Source: Saussurea involucrata (taxonomy: Eukaryota; Streptophyta; Magnoliopsida; Asterales; Asteraceae). Taken from it: 64,000 bases of DNA. The notes beneath the pieces are model-generated. The model was given only the letters and a program-made list of their open reading frames with translations. It did not search any database and was not told the origin of the DNA. Shown one piece after another: positions 11,000 through 22,815 of the stretch (its first letter is position 1; every line of letters starts with the position of its first letter). Position numbers and translations under genes: made by a program. Location of the stretch: assembly GCA_033807775.1 (NCBI GenBank), contig CM066315.1, positions 60,170,820 through 60,234,819 of the forward strand, given 5' to 3'.

Positions 11000-12200
11000 A
11001 TAAATACATACCGCAGAGATAGGAAAGACAAAGAGGAAAAAAGCAATGAAATGTACGTGTCACCACCTTAGGCGTCGCCTGCGCCTCGTCCACCTTCAGC
11101 TGGTGGACTCTACCTCGGGTTACCTCCGTCCCCGGCTGACCCGTTCGATCGTCAGTAATACGCAGTGGGGCATTCGCAGGAGCCCTCTGTGCCCCACTCC
11201 CATCAGCTACCCTCGCGTTCGGACAGTTGGCCTTCACGTGACCTGTCTGCTTGCAGTTAAAGCAGACCATCAACGACACTTTACAATCTCGACTGAAATG
11301 ACCGGCCTGCCCACACTTGAAGCATCCGTCAGTTCTCTTCCCACTAGCATCCATGGGCTTAAACCCACCGCTCCTTGGACTCGAGCGTGAGTCTGTGAAC
11401 CTTGACTTCTTCGGTACAACAGAGATTGGCGTCACCGCCTGTGCCGCCTTTCTCTTCTTCGCTTGAGTCTCTAACTCGAGTTCCCGTCTCCGGGCAGCCT
11501 CCATCATCGCAGTAAGTGAAGCATACTGCGCAGTGCTCACGAACTCCCTAATCTCGGTACGTAACATGTCCTTGTACCGAGACATCTTCATGCCCTCCGA
11601 AGCAGCATACTGAGGACAGAACAGCGCCATCTCTGTGAACTTCCGGTTCATCTCCTTCACAATCTCTGTCGTCTGAGTGAGCTCTAGAAACTCCTTTGCG
11701 ATCCTCTCTATCTCCACCGGGGGCACGTACTCTGCACGGAACCGGGTGACAAACTCCTCCCAGGTCAAAGTAGTACGCTCAGCCAGCGTCAACGCCGTAG
11801 CACACCAATCCTTCGCTCCGTCACGTAGTAAGTTCACCGCGAAGCGAACCTTCAAGTTGTCGGGGCAACCACTGGTCAAAAATGCGCACTCCATGTCCGA
11901 TATCCATCGCATGCTGATGATCGGATTCGGGTCTCCCTTGAACTCAGGCGGAGCACAAGCAGAGAGGTCCCGGTACTGAAATTCTCTAGCACGCGGTTGT
12001 CCACACGCCGGTGGTGGAATCGCCGCAATGCGTTCCTCCATCAGAACTACCACCTCGTCGCGTATGGCAGTGATAATCTCGGGGATCGCCTCCCCGATCG
12101 CATGTGCCACCTCGGCAGCAATCATCTCCCGGATCTGTTCTGCAGTGATCCCGGCGCCAGTCTCTGGATCAGCAGTGTTGTTCCTCCTAGTGATGGCCAT
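10935..12200 (-). CDS. Gypsy gag with two CCHC zinc knuckles
   Basis: The frame opens at Met 12200. It holds the retrotransposon gag (PF03732-type) capsid segment around residues 85-190, a basic linker, and two zinc knuckles (Cys-Phe-Lys-Cys-Gly...His...Cys and Cys-Phe-Asn-Cys-Lys...His...Cys). Up to about residue 381 it looks like normal chromovirus gag leading into the protease. The last 40 residues in the unspliced frame are hydrophobic and unlike the family, because they translate the intron-like segment 10978-11056. Gag forms the virus-like particle that packages element RNA in the cytoplasm. Confidence 0.9.
   Translation of the reverse strand: MAITRRNNTADPETGAGITAEQIREMIAAEVAHAIGEAIPEIITAIRDEVVVLMEERIAAIPPPACGQPRAREFQYRDLSACAPPEFKGDPNPIISMRWISDMECAFLTSGCPDNLKVRFAVNLLRDGAKDWCATALTLAERTTLTWEEFVTRFRAEYVPPVEIERIAKEFLELTQTTEIVKEMNRKFTEMALFCPQYAASEGMKMSRYKDMLRTEIREFVSTAQYASLTAMMEAARRRELELETQAKKRKAAQAVTPISVVPKKSRFTDSRSSPRSGGFKPMDASGKRTDGCFKCGQAGHFSRDCKVSLMVCFNCKQTGHVKANCPNARVADGSGAQRAPANAPLRITDDRTGQPGTEVTRGRVHQLKVDEAQATPKVVTRTFHCFFPLCLSYLCGMYLYVVKLHVRYVPSKLGACGSDV
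10978..11056 (-). other. Candidate 79-nt intron at the gag-pol junction
   Basis: On the minus strand the segment starts GTACATTTC, is T-rich (TTTTTTCCTCTTTGTC), and ends CATGTTAG. Removing it joins codon ...ACA C|GT ACG TTC and restores one continuous gag-protease frame (Val-Val-Thr-Arg-Thr-Phe-Leu-Val-Asn-Ser), exactly what the family shows at this position. Unspliced RNA would give gag only. The boundaries are my inference from frame and GT-AG signals. A plain insertion that later mutated is the alternative. Confidence 0.6.
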
Positions 12201-12983
12201 TTCTGGGGTAGAAATTACAACGAGTTATTAGTACATAATAACTCACACTACAACGCTCACACTCAACTCCTTGGATTCCTCGTGACTTTCCCCGACTCGA
12301 GCATTGATCCTGTGCTTCCGGTAGTAGGAGCTCTACTACTACCATCCACACCTATCATTGCTCGTCCCGAGTCCCATCCCGAAGTGTCCAAGTAGTTTCT
12401 CGCCGAAAACTATACACATATTCCCGCACCGGCATATGTACACACTCTTCCTAGCTCCCTAGGAATTCCATCCCAAAACACTACCCTTGCTACCACTGAA
12501 TCCCTACTAACCATAGCGAGTTGTCTCGCGAATACCCAGTCGCATGCCGCGCGAAACAAATAGACATTCGAATACATGATTCTATCCTAGAACGGTTGGA
12601 CTCAAACAAGAGCTGCGCAATATAACTAAATCAATATTCTAAGGCTATGTGATTCTTACTGCATACAACCTATAGGGCATTCGCTTAACAACCTAATATG
12701 ATTAGCAGTAATTCCTATTAGCAAGCAATAACCATACAGTACAGTGTAAACAACACAAGCAATCTAGCATGCATACCCTATGATCTAGAACGCAGTAAAT
12801 ACACTAAGTAATGTACCCTACCCCTTGGCTCCGGCTGACTGTACACACTGCGCCCTCGATCACCGTTTCTCAAACGGGTTTTCCTTTCTTTTATTCTCCA
12901 AAAAAAATTTAAAAAAAGGAAAAATTTCATAGCCGCAACTTGAGATCAAACACACCGAGATGTGTTTGATTCACTCAAGCTGT
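12201..12983 (-). other. Untranslated leader of the gypsy element
   Basis: Roughly 780 bases between the primer site and the gag start. No convincing ORF. It should contain packaging signals, but none can be named from sequence alone. Confidence 0.6.
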
Positions 12984-12995
12984 GCTCTGATACCA
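12984..12995 (-). other. Gypsy primer-binding site (initiator tRNA-Met)
   Basis: The minus strand reads TGGTATCAGAGC, three bases from the 5' LTR edge at 12999. It confirms the orientation and the LTR boundary. Confidence 0.92.
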
Positions 12996-12998
12996 ACT

Positions 12999-14940
12999 TG
13001 TAACGTCCCAAAAATTTCAAATATTTTGAACTTTTAAAAATAATCATTTAATTGCATAAGACACCATTAATAATCCAATTAACCGTTTCGTTTGCAAATT
13101 TAAATAATAAACGTTCTCATTAAAACTAAACAGCGGAATTAAATTGTTTTTAAGTATAAATTAAACCTCATGACTGCAAAGAGCCCTTCGTACGCGCCAG
13201 TGTGTACCGTCACGTCTTGGAGCCACTAGTACCTGAAACCACAGTTTATAGGGAAAGGGTAAGCACGAAGCTTAGTGAATTCAACACCACATACAACACA
13301 ATTATATAACACTACCCCTAAAATAGGTAGATACACATAACCAATCATGCAAGTCTAAGAACGCATCCTAAACAAGCATACTCACACCAACCCACCTAAA
13401 CAAGCATTCATCGGTCTCCCCGATGACACACGATAACCGTGCACGTATCCCTCGGTCCCACCGAGTTCCTACGCCACTCGTGTACACAATCCTCGGTCCC
13501 ACCGAGTTTACACGACACCCAAGGTCCATACTAGACACAACACTATCTAGTACCACACAACAAGTAATACCACTTAGCACACGCGAGCTACAGTAATGTA
13601 AATATAACCATAGTTCTACGTAGTGAGTGAACTCACCTCAAAAGCGATGTAGAAATCTCGAACGATCACACGAGCTAGACAACTCCAAAATCACTTCTCG
13701 ACGCCTAAATAAGTACTATAAAGTGTCAACTCGAAGCCCGGGATCCTTAATTATAAACATAAGATTAAACGGGTGATATTTCGCCTTTTCGGCCTAAACT
13801 GCAGGTCTGTTCGGGACCTGCTTAGCCCCTTCTAGACCCACAATTCTAGAGATCACTTTTTACCAACAGATAGGTCTAGGTCTTAGCTTTCCAGGGACAT
13901 ATTATACGCGTTCTAACGATTTTCCTACGATTTTATATGATTTTTCTAAAACTGAAACGTCATTCCGGCAGATTCGGACCTGCTGTAAAAATGGCTATTT
14001 TGCACTTAGCTAGAGGCCGAACCAGGCTTTTGCCGAAACACGAAAAATGTGCCCGACACAGAATGTGAACCGTGGGCACCAGATTCGTCTCAAACCGAGT
14101 TACGACGGAAAAGTTAAGAGCGAAATAAAAACTGGGCAGAACCATATAGTTTACATAAAATCATAACGATGGTTTCCGGTTTGCCGATAGCGGGTTAGGG
14201 TTTAGACCTAGCGGTTTTTGGGTTCCGCCAGAGGATGGTACTAGGGTTTTGCCGCGGCCTCCACCCACTGCCACCTCCGGCAGTGGGTCATGGCGGCGGC
14301 GGCGACGGCGCTCCGGCAATGGCTGCAACCGCGCACCACCCTACGTACACCTCACCATCCCTAACGCACACACACACCTACCTCCTACCGACCAGAGTAA
14401 CCACTACACGAGGGGGACCACGGCGGCCACCGCCGGCAGCGGCCAAGGCCGCCTGCGGCGGCGGCGGTGGTGACCGGAAAACTCCGGCGACGGCAAAAAG
14501 GAAAACAACGAGAGGAGAGGACTTACCTTAACTCGACTTTCTCCCTTTTTTTGACTGAACACAACAACGGCAGCGGCGGGGAGGGACTCTTCCGGTGGCG
14601 ACGGCGGCAAAAGAAAAGGGGCAAGATGGTGATCGACGGCAAAGGGGGAGAAAGAAGGGATTAGGGTTGAGAGTATTATGTGTGTCGCAAGGCAATGAGG
14701 AAGAAAGAAAATAGGAGGGTTCGGCCCTCCCCGTTGCATGGGCCGAATCATGCTAAATTTTTGCCAAAAATCCACATTTAGCCCCTCGACAACCCTACTA
14801 TAACAATTAACACCCAAATCCTAAAAACTCTAACGCTAGACTAATGGTGTTACCTTACGTTAAAAGCATTTAAAAGGAGGAAAGCAAATAATTAAATAAA
14901 TAAAATAGGAATAAAACCATACCGGAACACGGGCTTTACA
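12999..14940 (-). repeat. 5' LTR of the gypsy element
   Basis: Near-identical to 5695-7631, with TGTAACGTCC and GGGCTTTACA ends. It carries two rather than three CTCGGTCCCACCGAG hairpins (about 13449-13507) and an additional segment CCTTACGTTAAAAGC... near 14852. It should hold the promoter of the element on the minus strand. Confidence 0.92.
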
Positions 14941-15473
14941 GCCTGTGTTTAGTGTTTACTATCGACAATGGAAATTGTCACAGTGGTCGTCAACAATCTC
15001 TATGGTGTGGTAATGGTGTATAAATCATAGTGTGGTGGTGGGTAACAAAGAGGAGTTGTTAGGGTTCACTGGCGGAGGAGAAAGCTTCGTCGGAGTTGGT
15101 CATCCAACGACTTCATCGTCTCTATTTATTTGTCATACACAAAACATATTATATATACACATACAAACACACATATATAATATATAATTTATTAATATAA
15201 TTTTTAATTGAGAAAACATAAAAAGGCAAAATATGTCTCTCATCCAAACGGATTTTTAACAGAAGTTAATAACAGGGACTCAACTCATTATAAAAATGCA
15301 ACGATAACCTCCGTTAACTTTAAAAAAAGAAGATAAAAACGTTAAAAATATACAACCACAAGGACTAAACATGTAATTTACTCTAAATAATTCACCCGTA
15401 TCTATTTTGGAAAAAGACAATACTACCCATAAAACCCTTCTCTCCCATAAAACCCTAGTTTGGTTATCTGATT
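14941..15473. other. Intergenic DNA with a TIR-like repeat end
   Basis: No gene seen. The first five bases are the GCCTG target duplication. At about 15200-15395 the sequence ends in AAACATGTAATTTACTCTAA, resembling the right terminus of the MULE-like repeats at 44170-44238 and 34560-34590; a matching left end was not identified. Confidence 0.4.
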
Positions 15474-15668
15474 GGGTGTTTGGGATTGCTTATATTTTTG
15501 ACTTATTTGCTTAGCTTTTCCTCACCACAAATAAGTAATTCTTAGTGTTTGGATTGAAAAAAATTAAAAGGGCTTATGACTTTTCCTCACCACAAAGGTG
15601 TTTGGGATTGTTTATATTTTTGACTTATTTGCTTATTGCTTTTCCTCACCGCAAATAAGCTATTTTTA

Positions 15669-16955
15669 GGGTGTGTTTGTTTTAAAAAAAAAACTCTTAA
15701 AAGGTCTGAAGTATTTTTCGGTCAGACAAATAGATAAAAAGGCTGTTTGTTTTTTAAAAAAAAAATAAGATCTGGATACCTCTTTATCTCTCTTATTTCA
15801 CAAGAGGCAACTCATCCTCTTAAAAGCTCTTGTGCCCTAAAACGAGCAGCCTCCATCGCCATCACCCTCAGCCTCCGCCTCCGCCTCCATCGCCATCACC
15901 CTCCTCACCCTCCATCGTTTCCATCCACTGTTCTTCGTCTCCACATAGTTCCTCGTCTCAGCGATTCCTCCCATTTCTCCGACCGCCAAGTTCCTAATCA
16001 ACATTCCAGACGACTCGAAAATCGCATCTCGGCATCTCCTCTCTGGACAATCGGTGGTCTCGACATTGCATAACTCTCCTCTCCTCTCGCCCGATTCTTC
16101 TTTAGGTATGCTTTCGCTCCATCTATAGGGTTCAATTTCACTGTTGTGTTCGATTTTTTTTATAGAACTGTACCAAAGCAAGTAAAATCGAAGATGTTGC
16201 TTCGATTTTGAACACCCCCTTGATTTCTTTTTGCCCCTTATTTATGTGGTTTATGAATTATAGCTTTGATAGAATAATTAAGTTTGGGAATTTCTGTGGT
16301 TTACAAGTTCATCTCTATCGCATAAAACCTCAAATTAATAGCTTTTTTTCTGATTTCTGTGCTTAATAACATTTGGAATTTGGGAATTTCTCTGTGGTTG
16401 ATGTTAATGATTTGGGAATTTCTCTGCTTCTTTTGGTTCGAATTTTTGGGATTTGAACTTGTTTTTGTTTATTATGATGTGGAGTTGATTGAAGTTTTTG
16501 TTTGTAGATGTTATCTTTTGTTGCATTTTGGGGATTCATAATTGTTGCTTGGGTTTTTCATGGTTCATCTTTGATTTTAGTCAAACTCAGTATATCTCAT
16601 TCTAAGGTGGGTTGTGTGTGAGCCAGTGGGGTAATATAAGATGTATGTATACCTTATTTTTAGTTTAATCCCTGATTTGAAATTAGATTTGATGTATTTG
16701 GCTGAACCTGTTAAAAAACAAACAGTCTTATGATTCAGATTCAGATTCAGATTCAGACGTTTCAATTTACAAAAAACAAACAGTCTTATGATTCTGATTC
16801 AGATTCTGATTCAGATTCAGATTCAGACGTTTCAATTTAAAAAACAAACAGTCTTATTATTCAGATTTCAGACTTCAGACTTCAGCACCACCTCTTATAA
16901 AACAGAAGTGAAATAAGATTTCAGACTTCAGACCTCTTAAAAAACAAACAACACC
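15669..16955. mobile_element. PIF/Harbinger-type element with TTA duplication
   Basis: The ends GGGTGTGTTTGTTTT and (complement) GGTGTTGTTTGTTTT are flanked by TTA on both sides (15666-15668, 16956-16958). Subterminal inverted segments contain AAAGGTCTGAAG and CTTCAGACCT. There is no transposase. The interior (about 15780-16110) is CT-rich with CCATCGCC repeats and a GT-like junction at about 16105, like a 5' UTR exon; it may be captured host sequence but I could not identify it. Tandem TCAGATTCAGATTCAGA arrays occupy about 16730-16880. Confidence 0.75.
16730..16900. repeat. TCAGAT-based tandem repeats in a Harbinger element
   Basis: Two or three larger units each contain several TCAGAT hexamers followed by CGTTTCAATTTA and AAACAAACAGTCTTAT. 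The unit is a repeated subterminal piece of the element itself. Confidence 0.8.
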
Positions 16956-17173
16956 TTAGTGTTTGGATTGAAAAAAGGAAAAGTGCTTATGACTTTTCCC
17001 CACCACAAATAAGTTGTTTTTGATAAGTTAATCCATTTTAACTTATTTGAAACTACTTATAACTTATTTACCCAAATTACATTTTAACCCTAACTTCTTT
17101 TTATCACAACACAAGTTGATAAGCACTTTTGAAAATAAGCATAAATTGTTTTAAATAAGCAATCCCAAACACC

Positions 17174-18640
17174 AAGTTGTTTTTGATAAGTTATTCCATA
17201 CCTACTTATTTGCTTCTCTTTGTTAACTTATTTTACCAAATTACCTTTTTACCCTATTTTTTTATAAACCCTACACCAACACATATCTGATACCAGCCTC
17301 CATCCTCCATCGTTCTCCACAGACTCGCCTCCATCACCATCACCATCACCATCACCTCCATCCTCCATCCTCCATCCTCCATCGTACTCCACGCCTCCAT
17401 CACCTCCATCCTACATCACCATCGCCTCCACACCTCCATCCTCCATCGTTCTCCACGCCTTCATCACTGTGTTCGATCGTCTCCTTCCCACGATCGATTT
17501 GTTCAAGAAAATCGCCAGGTATATCTTTCATTTTAACATCGATTTGCTGCTGTTTTACCATCGATTGGTACTGTTTATTTGCTGTTTTAACGATCGATTT
17601 CGTGCTGTTTTACCATCGATTTGGTACAGTTTATTTGCTGTTTTAAGAATCTGATTTGGTGCTGTTTTACCATCGATTTGGTACTGTTTATTTGCTGTTT
17701 TAAGAATCTGATTTGGTACTGTTTATTTGCTGTGTTAAGAGTCTGATTTGGTGCTGATTTGGTACTGTTTATTTGCTAATTTTAAGAATCTGATTTGGTG
17801 CTGTTTTACCATCGATTAGATACTGTTTATTTGCTGTTTTAAGAATTGGTGTTGTGTTTTAAGAATTGGTGCTGGTTATATGTTAAAAAGCAAATAAATA
17901 AATAATACAGAAGAATGTCCTTTTTGGTAATTTTACATAAACTAGTTATATGCCTGCTGCAATGCAGCGAAATATAAAATTTGTCGAAAAGAGAATAACT
18001 CAAAATGGCAATCATATTTGATGTTTTTTTTGTCAAGCTCGATTTTAATTCTGTGTTTTTGTATGGTATATAAATTCATAGCTGATATGGAACAATAAAA
18101 GACTATAGCAAGTATAGGATAACATATTTCAGATTAAGAATGATTTAATATTACAAGTCCACAAATAATAAAATGAAAGGATCATAAGATGAATTTTGAT
18201 ATATCAAACAAATAAAAGAAACAAAAAAGCATTGGGCAAATCTTTGACAGGCTTGCAAACTGCATTGTGTTTTCTTCCCTTGTTTGTGAAAATCTTTGGT
18301 CTAAATACCATAACTTTCTTTCATCTAAGTAGCAACCTCACTTTGATATTTGTCACTGATTTTGATCTACATGATAACATAAAAAATGTAAAAAGTGAAA
18401 TACTTCAAAATGCAATTAACATTTATTTGATCAATAGAACAATATTATTTGTACCTCTGTTGACCCTCTTGTTGATTAATCCAAGGATGGTTATCATGAA
18501 GCACATGTCTCTACCCCAAAAAACCACCACAAACCACTGTTATAAGGCACAATACCAAAGATTTTTGGTTGGCTTTAGTTTCGGTAGATTGCTGAACATG
18601 GAGTTAATAAAATCTGGGAAATCCTACCACATTGAAAAAT
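17174..18640. other. Repeat-rich non-coding stretch
   Basis: A CCTCCATC/CCATCACC-rich segment (17290-17470) is followed by a tandem array at about 17540-17865. The array unit is about 50-60 bases and contains TTGGTACTGTTTATTTGCTGTTTTAAG. Both look like an untranslated exon and intron of a former gene, but nothing is identifiable. An open frame on the plus strand from 18196 has no domain and overlaps the pseudogene below. Confidence 0.4.
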
Positions 18641-18659
18641 GGCGCAAGTATAGTAGCAG

Positions 18660-18846
18660 GATCATCTCGTACCGCAATCATAGCAACACAAATGAAATAA
18701 ATAGATCTATTATTCACATATGTCGCAACAACCACCATGTTGCTCTTTCACCACAAAATCAAATTATCATCTTTATGCTTGTCATTTGGCTGCAGATAGA
18801 CATGGCTAAGCAAGTATTTGTGACTAAAGTGTTGAAGCTTCTCCAT
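18660..18846 (-). pseudogene. DC1 (divergent C1 zinc finger) protein fragment
   Basis: From Met 18846 the minus strand reads a Met-Glu-Lys-Leu-Gln-His-Phe-Ser-His-Lys start, typical of plant Cys/His-rich DC1 proteins. It then hits a stop after about 32 codons. In neighbouring frames Cys-Cys-Asp-Ile-Cys-Glu and His-Leu-Cys-Cys-Tyr-Asp-Cys follow, resembling the zinc-binding C1 pattern. At least two frameshifts and a stop show it is dead. Identification is from short motifs, so moderate. Confidence 0.45.
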
Positions 18847-18849
18847 TGC

Positions 18850-21800
18850 AACTAAAAATCATTATCCAAACTATAATAAAGAGTCCTAAAAGTGCAACCT
18901 GAATTAGTGGAAGCAACCAGCGTTGCAGAGTCCCGAAGGAAATCAATTCTATGAACTATATCACAAGAAATCCAGAATATATATATATGTATGTATACAA
19001 CTGACTTTTCTAATATAAGTACAAAGGAGGCCAAATCCACAGGTGTCCTCTATGTGGGCCATAAGCTTCTATAAAAATAACATCAATAAGAAACCTGTTA
19101 ATGCAAAAGTCTAAATATTATATAACCCTAGCAGTTGGGAGTCACAGATTTATCAAAACAAAGATTACCTTAAAACAATGGAACAATATAGATTAGGATT
19201 TAGGAATTAGATGAAAGGTACATACTAATATTGATAAAAAAAACTAACATCTCTCATAAGCATAAGGCAACAAAATGAACATCAAGCATCAAGGAACCAA
19301 ATGCCATTTGAAAAACCTGTTTAGCCTGCCCTTAATTAATCAGTTGCCTGCCCTTGATTAAGTAGTTCCCAACAGTAACAATCCAACAAAAACTTGCCCA
19401 TATAAAATAACACAATATATGAGGTTAAGAATAAAAGGTACATGCCCATATGAAGGAAACAATTAAAGAAATTAACAGACACTTGGTAAGAGGTTAACAT
19501 ACAACTACTTTGAGGTCACATGAGACAATATTGAAGGAAAATGTCCTCGTGGATATGCAAGTTATGGATCCTCAAATACCATATAGTAGTTTTGGAAAGT
19601 GTCTCTTAGCTGAAAAACCCTTGCAACAACAAATGTAAGATCCTTGGTTGTTATCCTAAGATCTGAACGACCCACTTCTTGAAGGGATTAAATCCCAAAA
19701 TTGATCATAATAATAAAATAAAAATCTAATAAAGAATAAGAAAAAGAGAACTAACGAATATTGACATGATTAGATATATTAAAAAAGGATGATATACCAT
19801 TCATTCCAGTTTTCAGTCAACATCTTTAGGCTATTGGGACTGGTAGATTAGATGCTATATGCGTAATAGAGTGTATAACTTCAGATGTCAGATGTCAGAT
19901 GTCAGATGGGACTTAGATGAAAACTAAATGAAAAGGGCAACATTTAAACCAAGATAAGGAACAACTAACTCTGAAGAAAAGAAGCATGAATAAACCTAAT
20001 CTGGAGACAAATTTCACAAATTGTTTTTCGCTTCTTGTCACACCATCTATGTACGCTATCTCTGTGAGAAAAATGATAATCCATCAAAAAACAAGGATTA
20101 TAAAATTGAATCATTTTTTAATCGCTTAATTAAATGATCAGTTGATAATAGTATAGAATGCTTAAGTTGTATGTGGGCAATTAAACAGTGTTCACCAATA
20201 GACGTAGTGATGGGATGCTTAATGCCTTAGATGGCCGCTTAAGTGGTTCTAATCAGGGATATCAACAGGATATATTCATGATCAATAAAAACAATTTCAA
20301 CAAAAGGTATTCTTCTCTTTTAACAGAAGATACGCTCATCTCGATCTTCATGGTTGAGCTTAATATAGACTAATATGAAGGATAAGATTACAGTAGACAT
20401 TTCAAGGAAATTCACCTTCTTTTTCCTAAACCTCAAGAAACCAAGTAATTGTCTGGCTAACATGTCAAAAACACAGCAAGGACAACTATATTTGGCATCA
20501 AGCAGTTTTAACAAATATAACTACGAATCATAAGCAAACATATAGTATACCAAAAAAATGCATCTAAAGCCGATTACTTGAAAGTATGTTGAAGAATCAA
20601 CTTGCTCAAGTGTCTTTTTTCGTTCAAATTTCATATGGGCACAAAAACCCGAACCAACTCAAATGCTAAAGAAGAATGTGGTTTGAAGCTTTCTCTATAA
20701 CCCAAAAATGAATTTGCAAGGAAGTAAACTTAACATTCATAAATCAACGAACCTAAACAAAGGTCACTGGAAACAAACTTCTCATACTGAAAAAAGAAAT
20801 AATATGCAAGCATAAATCAAGAAAGAACCGGGTGATACATATATCATGAATTTAAGCTAGTAATTAGTAGTAGTAGTAGTCTATAATAAAATAACACACT
20901 GCAAGAGCCCTCTACATTAAATTGTGTAATGTGCAACAGAAAAGAAGCATTTTGGTTTACAAAAATAAAACATCTGAGTCAATTTTCTTAATTGGGGAAG
21001 TTTACGATGCTTTACAAATTTAATTCCAATCTTTGTATCTAAGAATATTCAACAAAGACGGGCTAATCAAATTAACAATGAACACATGAAAAGAAAGAAA
21101 AAAAAATAAGACTTTGAATTGTAATTGTATAAAATACCTGGCTTGGTCCGGATCCGGAAACACTGGTGTTCATCATACTCTGAACTGAAACAAGTACACA
21201 TCAGTTAATCTATACGAAGCTACTAACAAACCAAAACCTGAATTAAATTTTATCACCATCAACAGATTTTTAACTACTTATCATCAAAGGCGACAAGAAC
21301 CAAAATATTACCATATACCCAAATCATTAGAGCCTATAGGTTTAAAGTTGCAAACTCCAATGGATGTTTTTGGAAGAATGCTTATTTGAGAGCACTGTAT
21401 TGGCCTAAATGCACACGATAATGTGCACATCGAGAATATTTGTATTATTACCTCCAAACATGGGTCAAAAGCATTCTCAAGTTCAATCGAATTGTTGTTG
21501 TGCAAACTACATATTTTGCCATTAGACTTGGAGGAGTTGGAGGGATACCGCCAGCACATTTAATTTGTGAAGCGGGCCATCTAGGAGGAATGGCAGCCTA
21601 TAAAACAAGAAGCCACACCAGCACTTGTTTTTGGTAGTAATTAGTAGTAATTTACAAGTTATGAGTGGTAGGGCTTTGATGACTAACTTGCTTCAAAGAC
21701 TGTTAAGAGAGGAAATTCGTCCATGTATTGATCAATCTGCAAAAGAGTTGCAAAATTGTCCTAGTATCATCGGTAAATTTTGATTAGCTCACTACAATAT

Positions 21801-22421
21801 ACGCCTAAAATACAAATACCGGAACAACAAAAAAGAAACCCTAAGATCAACAGAGAAGTGAGAATAAAGATTTTCAGCCCATTATCAGATGAGACGATGA
21901 GACCAAACCCTAGGGTGTCGCCCATTTTACCCAACGTCCCATCCTTGATTTGGAATTTCTTACCTTGAGGTCAATCAGTGCAGCCCTTACAGAATATGGT
22001 TCTCCTTTCATCAACTGCTAGTGATCGAGAGAGCCAGAAAGATTAAAAAAGGATGCAAAATTGCAAATACACATTTAAGGAAAGAACAATTCAGAAAGAA
22101 AGTAACCATGTGGGAAGGTTACATAAGCGAGAGAAGTAACGAAGAAAGCGACAGAGTAACCTGGTACCTGATCATAATTCGTATACCACATATAAGAGCT
22201 TTGAATATCGTCATGTAGTTTTCATGGAGAGATTTCACTGGTTGAATCGGAATTTACTGAGCGAAATCATCAAAGTGGTAGAGAGCGTGAATCGATTGGC
22301 TTTCAGGACGGGATTAGGAGTGGTTTCTGGACGTGATTCGTGTTTTGAGAAGAACTGGTGAGGGTTGTGGGGGTGTAGGTTTAGGAGCGGTTTGTGGGAC
22401 GTGGACGTGTCTCGTGGGTTT
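18850..22421. other. AT-rich region with unidentified exon-like segments
   Basis: No complete gene. On the minus strand several segments have splice-like edges: 21529-21612 (AG before GCTGCCATTCC), 21118-21170 (ending CCAAGCCAG|GTATTT) and 21970-22016 (ending GACCTCAAG|GTAAG). The segment near 22250-22420 is CG-richer, like a 5' leader. Together they could be a minus-strand gene or non-coding transcript whose upstream part is now split by the copia at 22427. I cannot assign a family to any translated segment. Confidence 0.3.
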
Positions 22422-22426
22422 AGGAG

Positions 22427-22708
22427 TGTTAAGATTAAACGTTACACACACAATACGCACACAACCGAAAAGCAAGAGAAGAACACGAGAATTTACGTGG
22501 TTCACACGATCAGGGTGATCATGCTAATCCACGGGGGCAACTAGGGTTTTCTTTATTTCTGCTACAATGTTTACAAGTACAATGGGATCAATATATAGAC
22601 AAACATAATTAGGGTAAACACCTAATTAAGGAAACTAGGGTAGAGGGCCTAGGGCCGGCTGCGCCTCTCTCTTTTCCTGACCAGTGGGCCGAAGCCTACA
22701 TCCCAACA
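22427..22708 (-). repeat. 3' LTR of the copia element
   Basis: 282 bp from TGTTAAGATT to CATCCCAACA on the plus strand. The minus-strand sequence AAGTGGGAGAT just inside it (22709-22720) is the polypurine tract. Confidence 0.93.
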
Positions 22709-22815
22709 ATCTCCCACTTGGAGGCTTCGAAACACGAACACCTGCACTCCTCTGTACTTCTGTAAACACCAACTGAGCTTGAGCTCCCCCTTAGTTGCCA
22801 CCTGCCTTCTCAACA

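Larger units (their letters stand above)
5695..14940 (-). mobile_element. Ty3/gypsy chromovirus (Tekay/Del type), structurally complete
   Basis: A 9.2-kb LTR retrotransposon on the minus strand: LTRs at 5695-7631 and 12999-14940, GCCTG target duplications at 5690-5694 and 14941-14945, tRNA-Met primer site, polypurine tract, gag with two zinc knuckles, then protease, RT, RNase H, integrase and a C-terminal chromodomain. The domain order and chromodomain identify a chromovirus; the gag/integrase wording suggests Tekay/Del. The LTRs differ by a few dozen substitutions and two short indels by eye, so the insertion is moderately recent. A UAG codon in pol and a frame change between gag and pol (see separate entries) make its autonomy doubtful. 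Confidence 0.93.
15474..17173. mobile_element. Nested Tourist-like (PIF/Harbinger) elements
   Basis: A copy of a GGGTGTTTGGGATTGCTTAT-ended MITE starts at 15474. Inside it a second copy starts near 15597 and ends near 17173 (CAATCCCAAACACC), after which the outer sequence resumes (AAGTTGTTTTTGATAAG, compare 17009). The inner copy is itself split by the TTA-flanked element at 15669-16955. The outer copy's right end is unclear: a matching end with CAATCCCAAACACCCCC lies at about 27686, but the flanking bases do not match, so I do not claim a single 12-kb element. Confidence 0.6.

Noticed and set aside
18196..18855. Plus-strand frame of 219 codons
   Set aside because: Low-complexity, no domain, and antisense to a recognisable DC1-type pseudogene.
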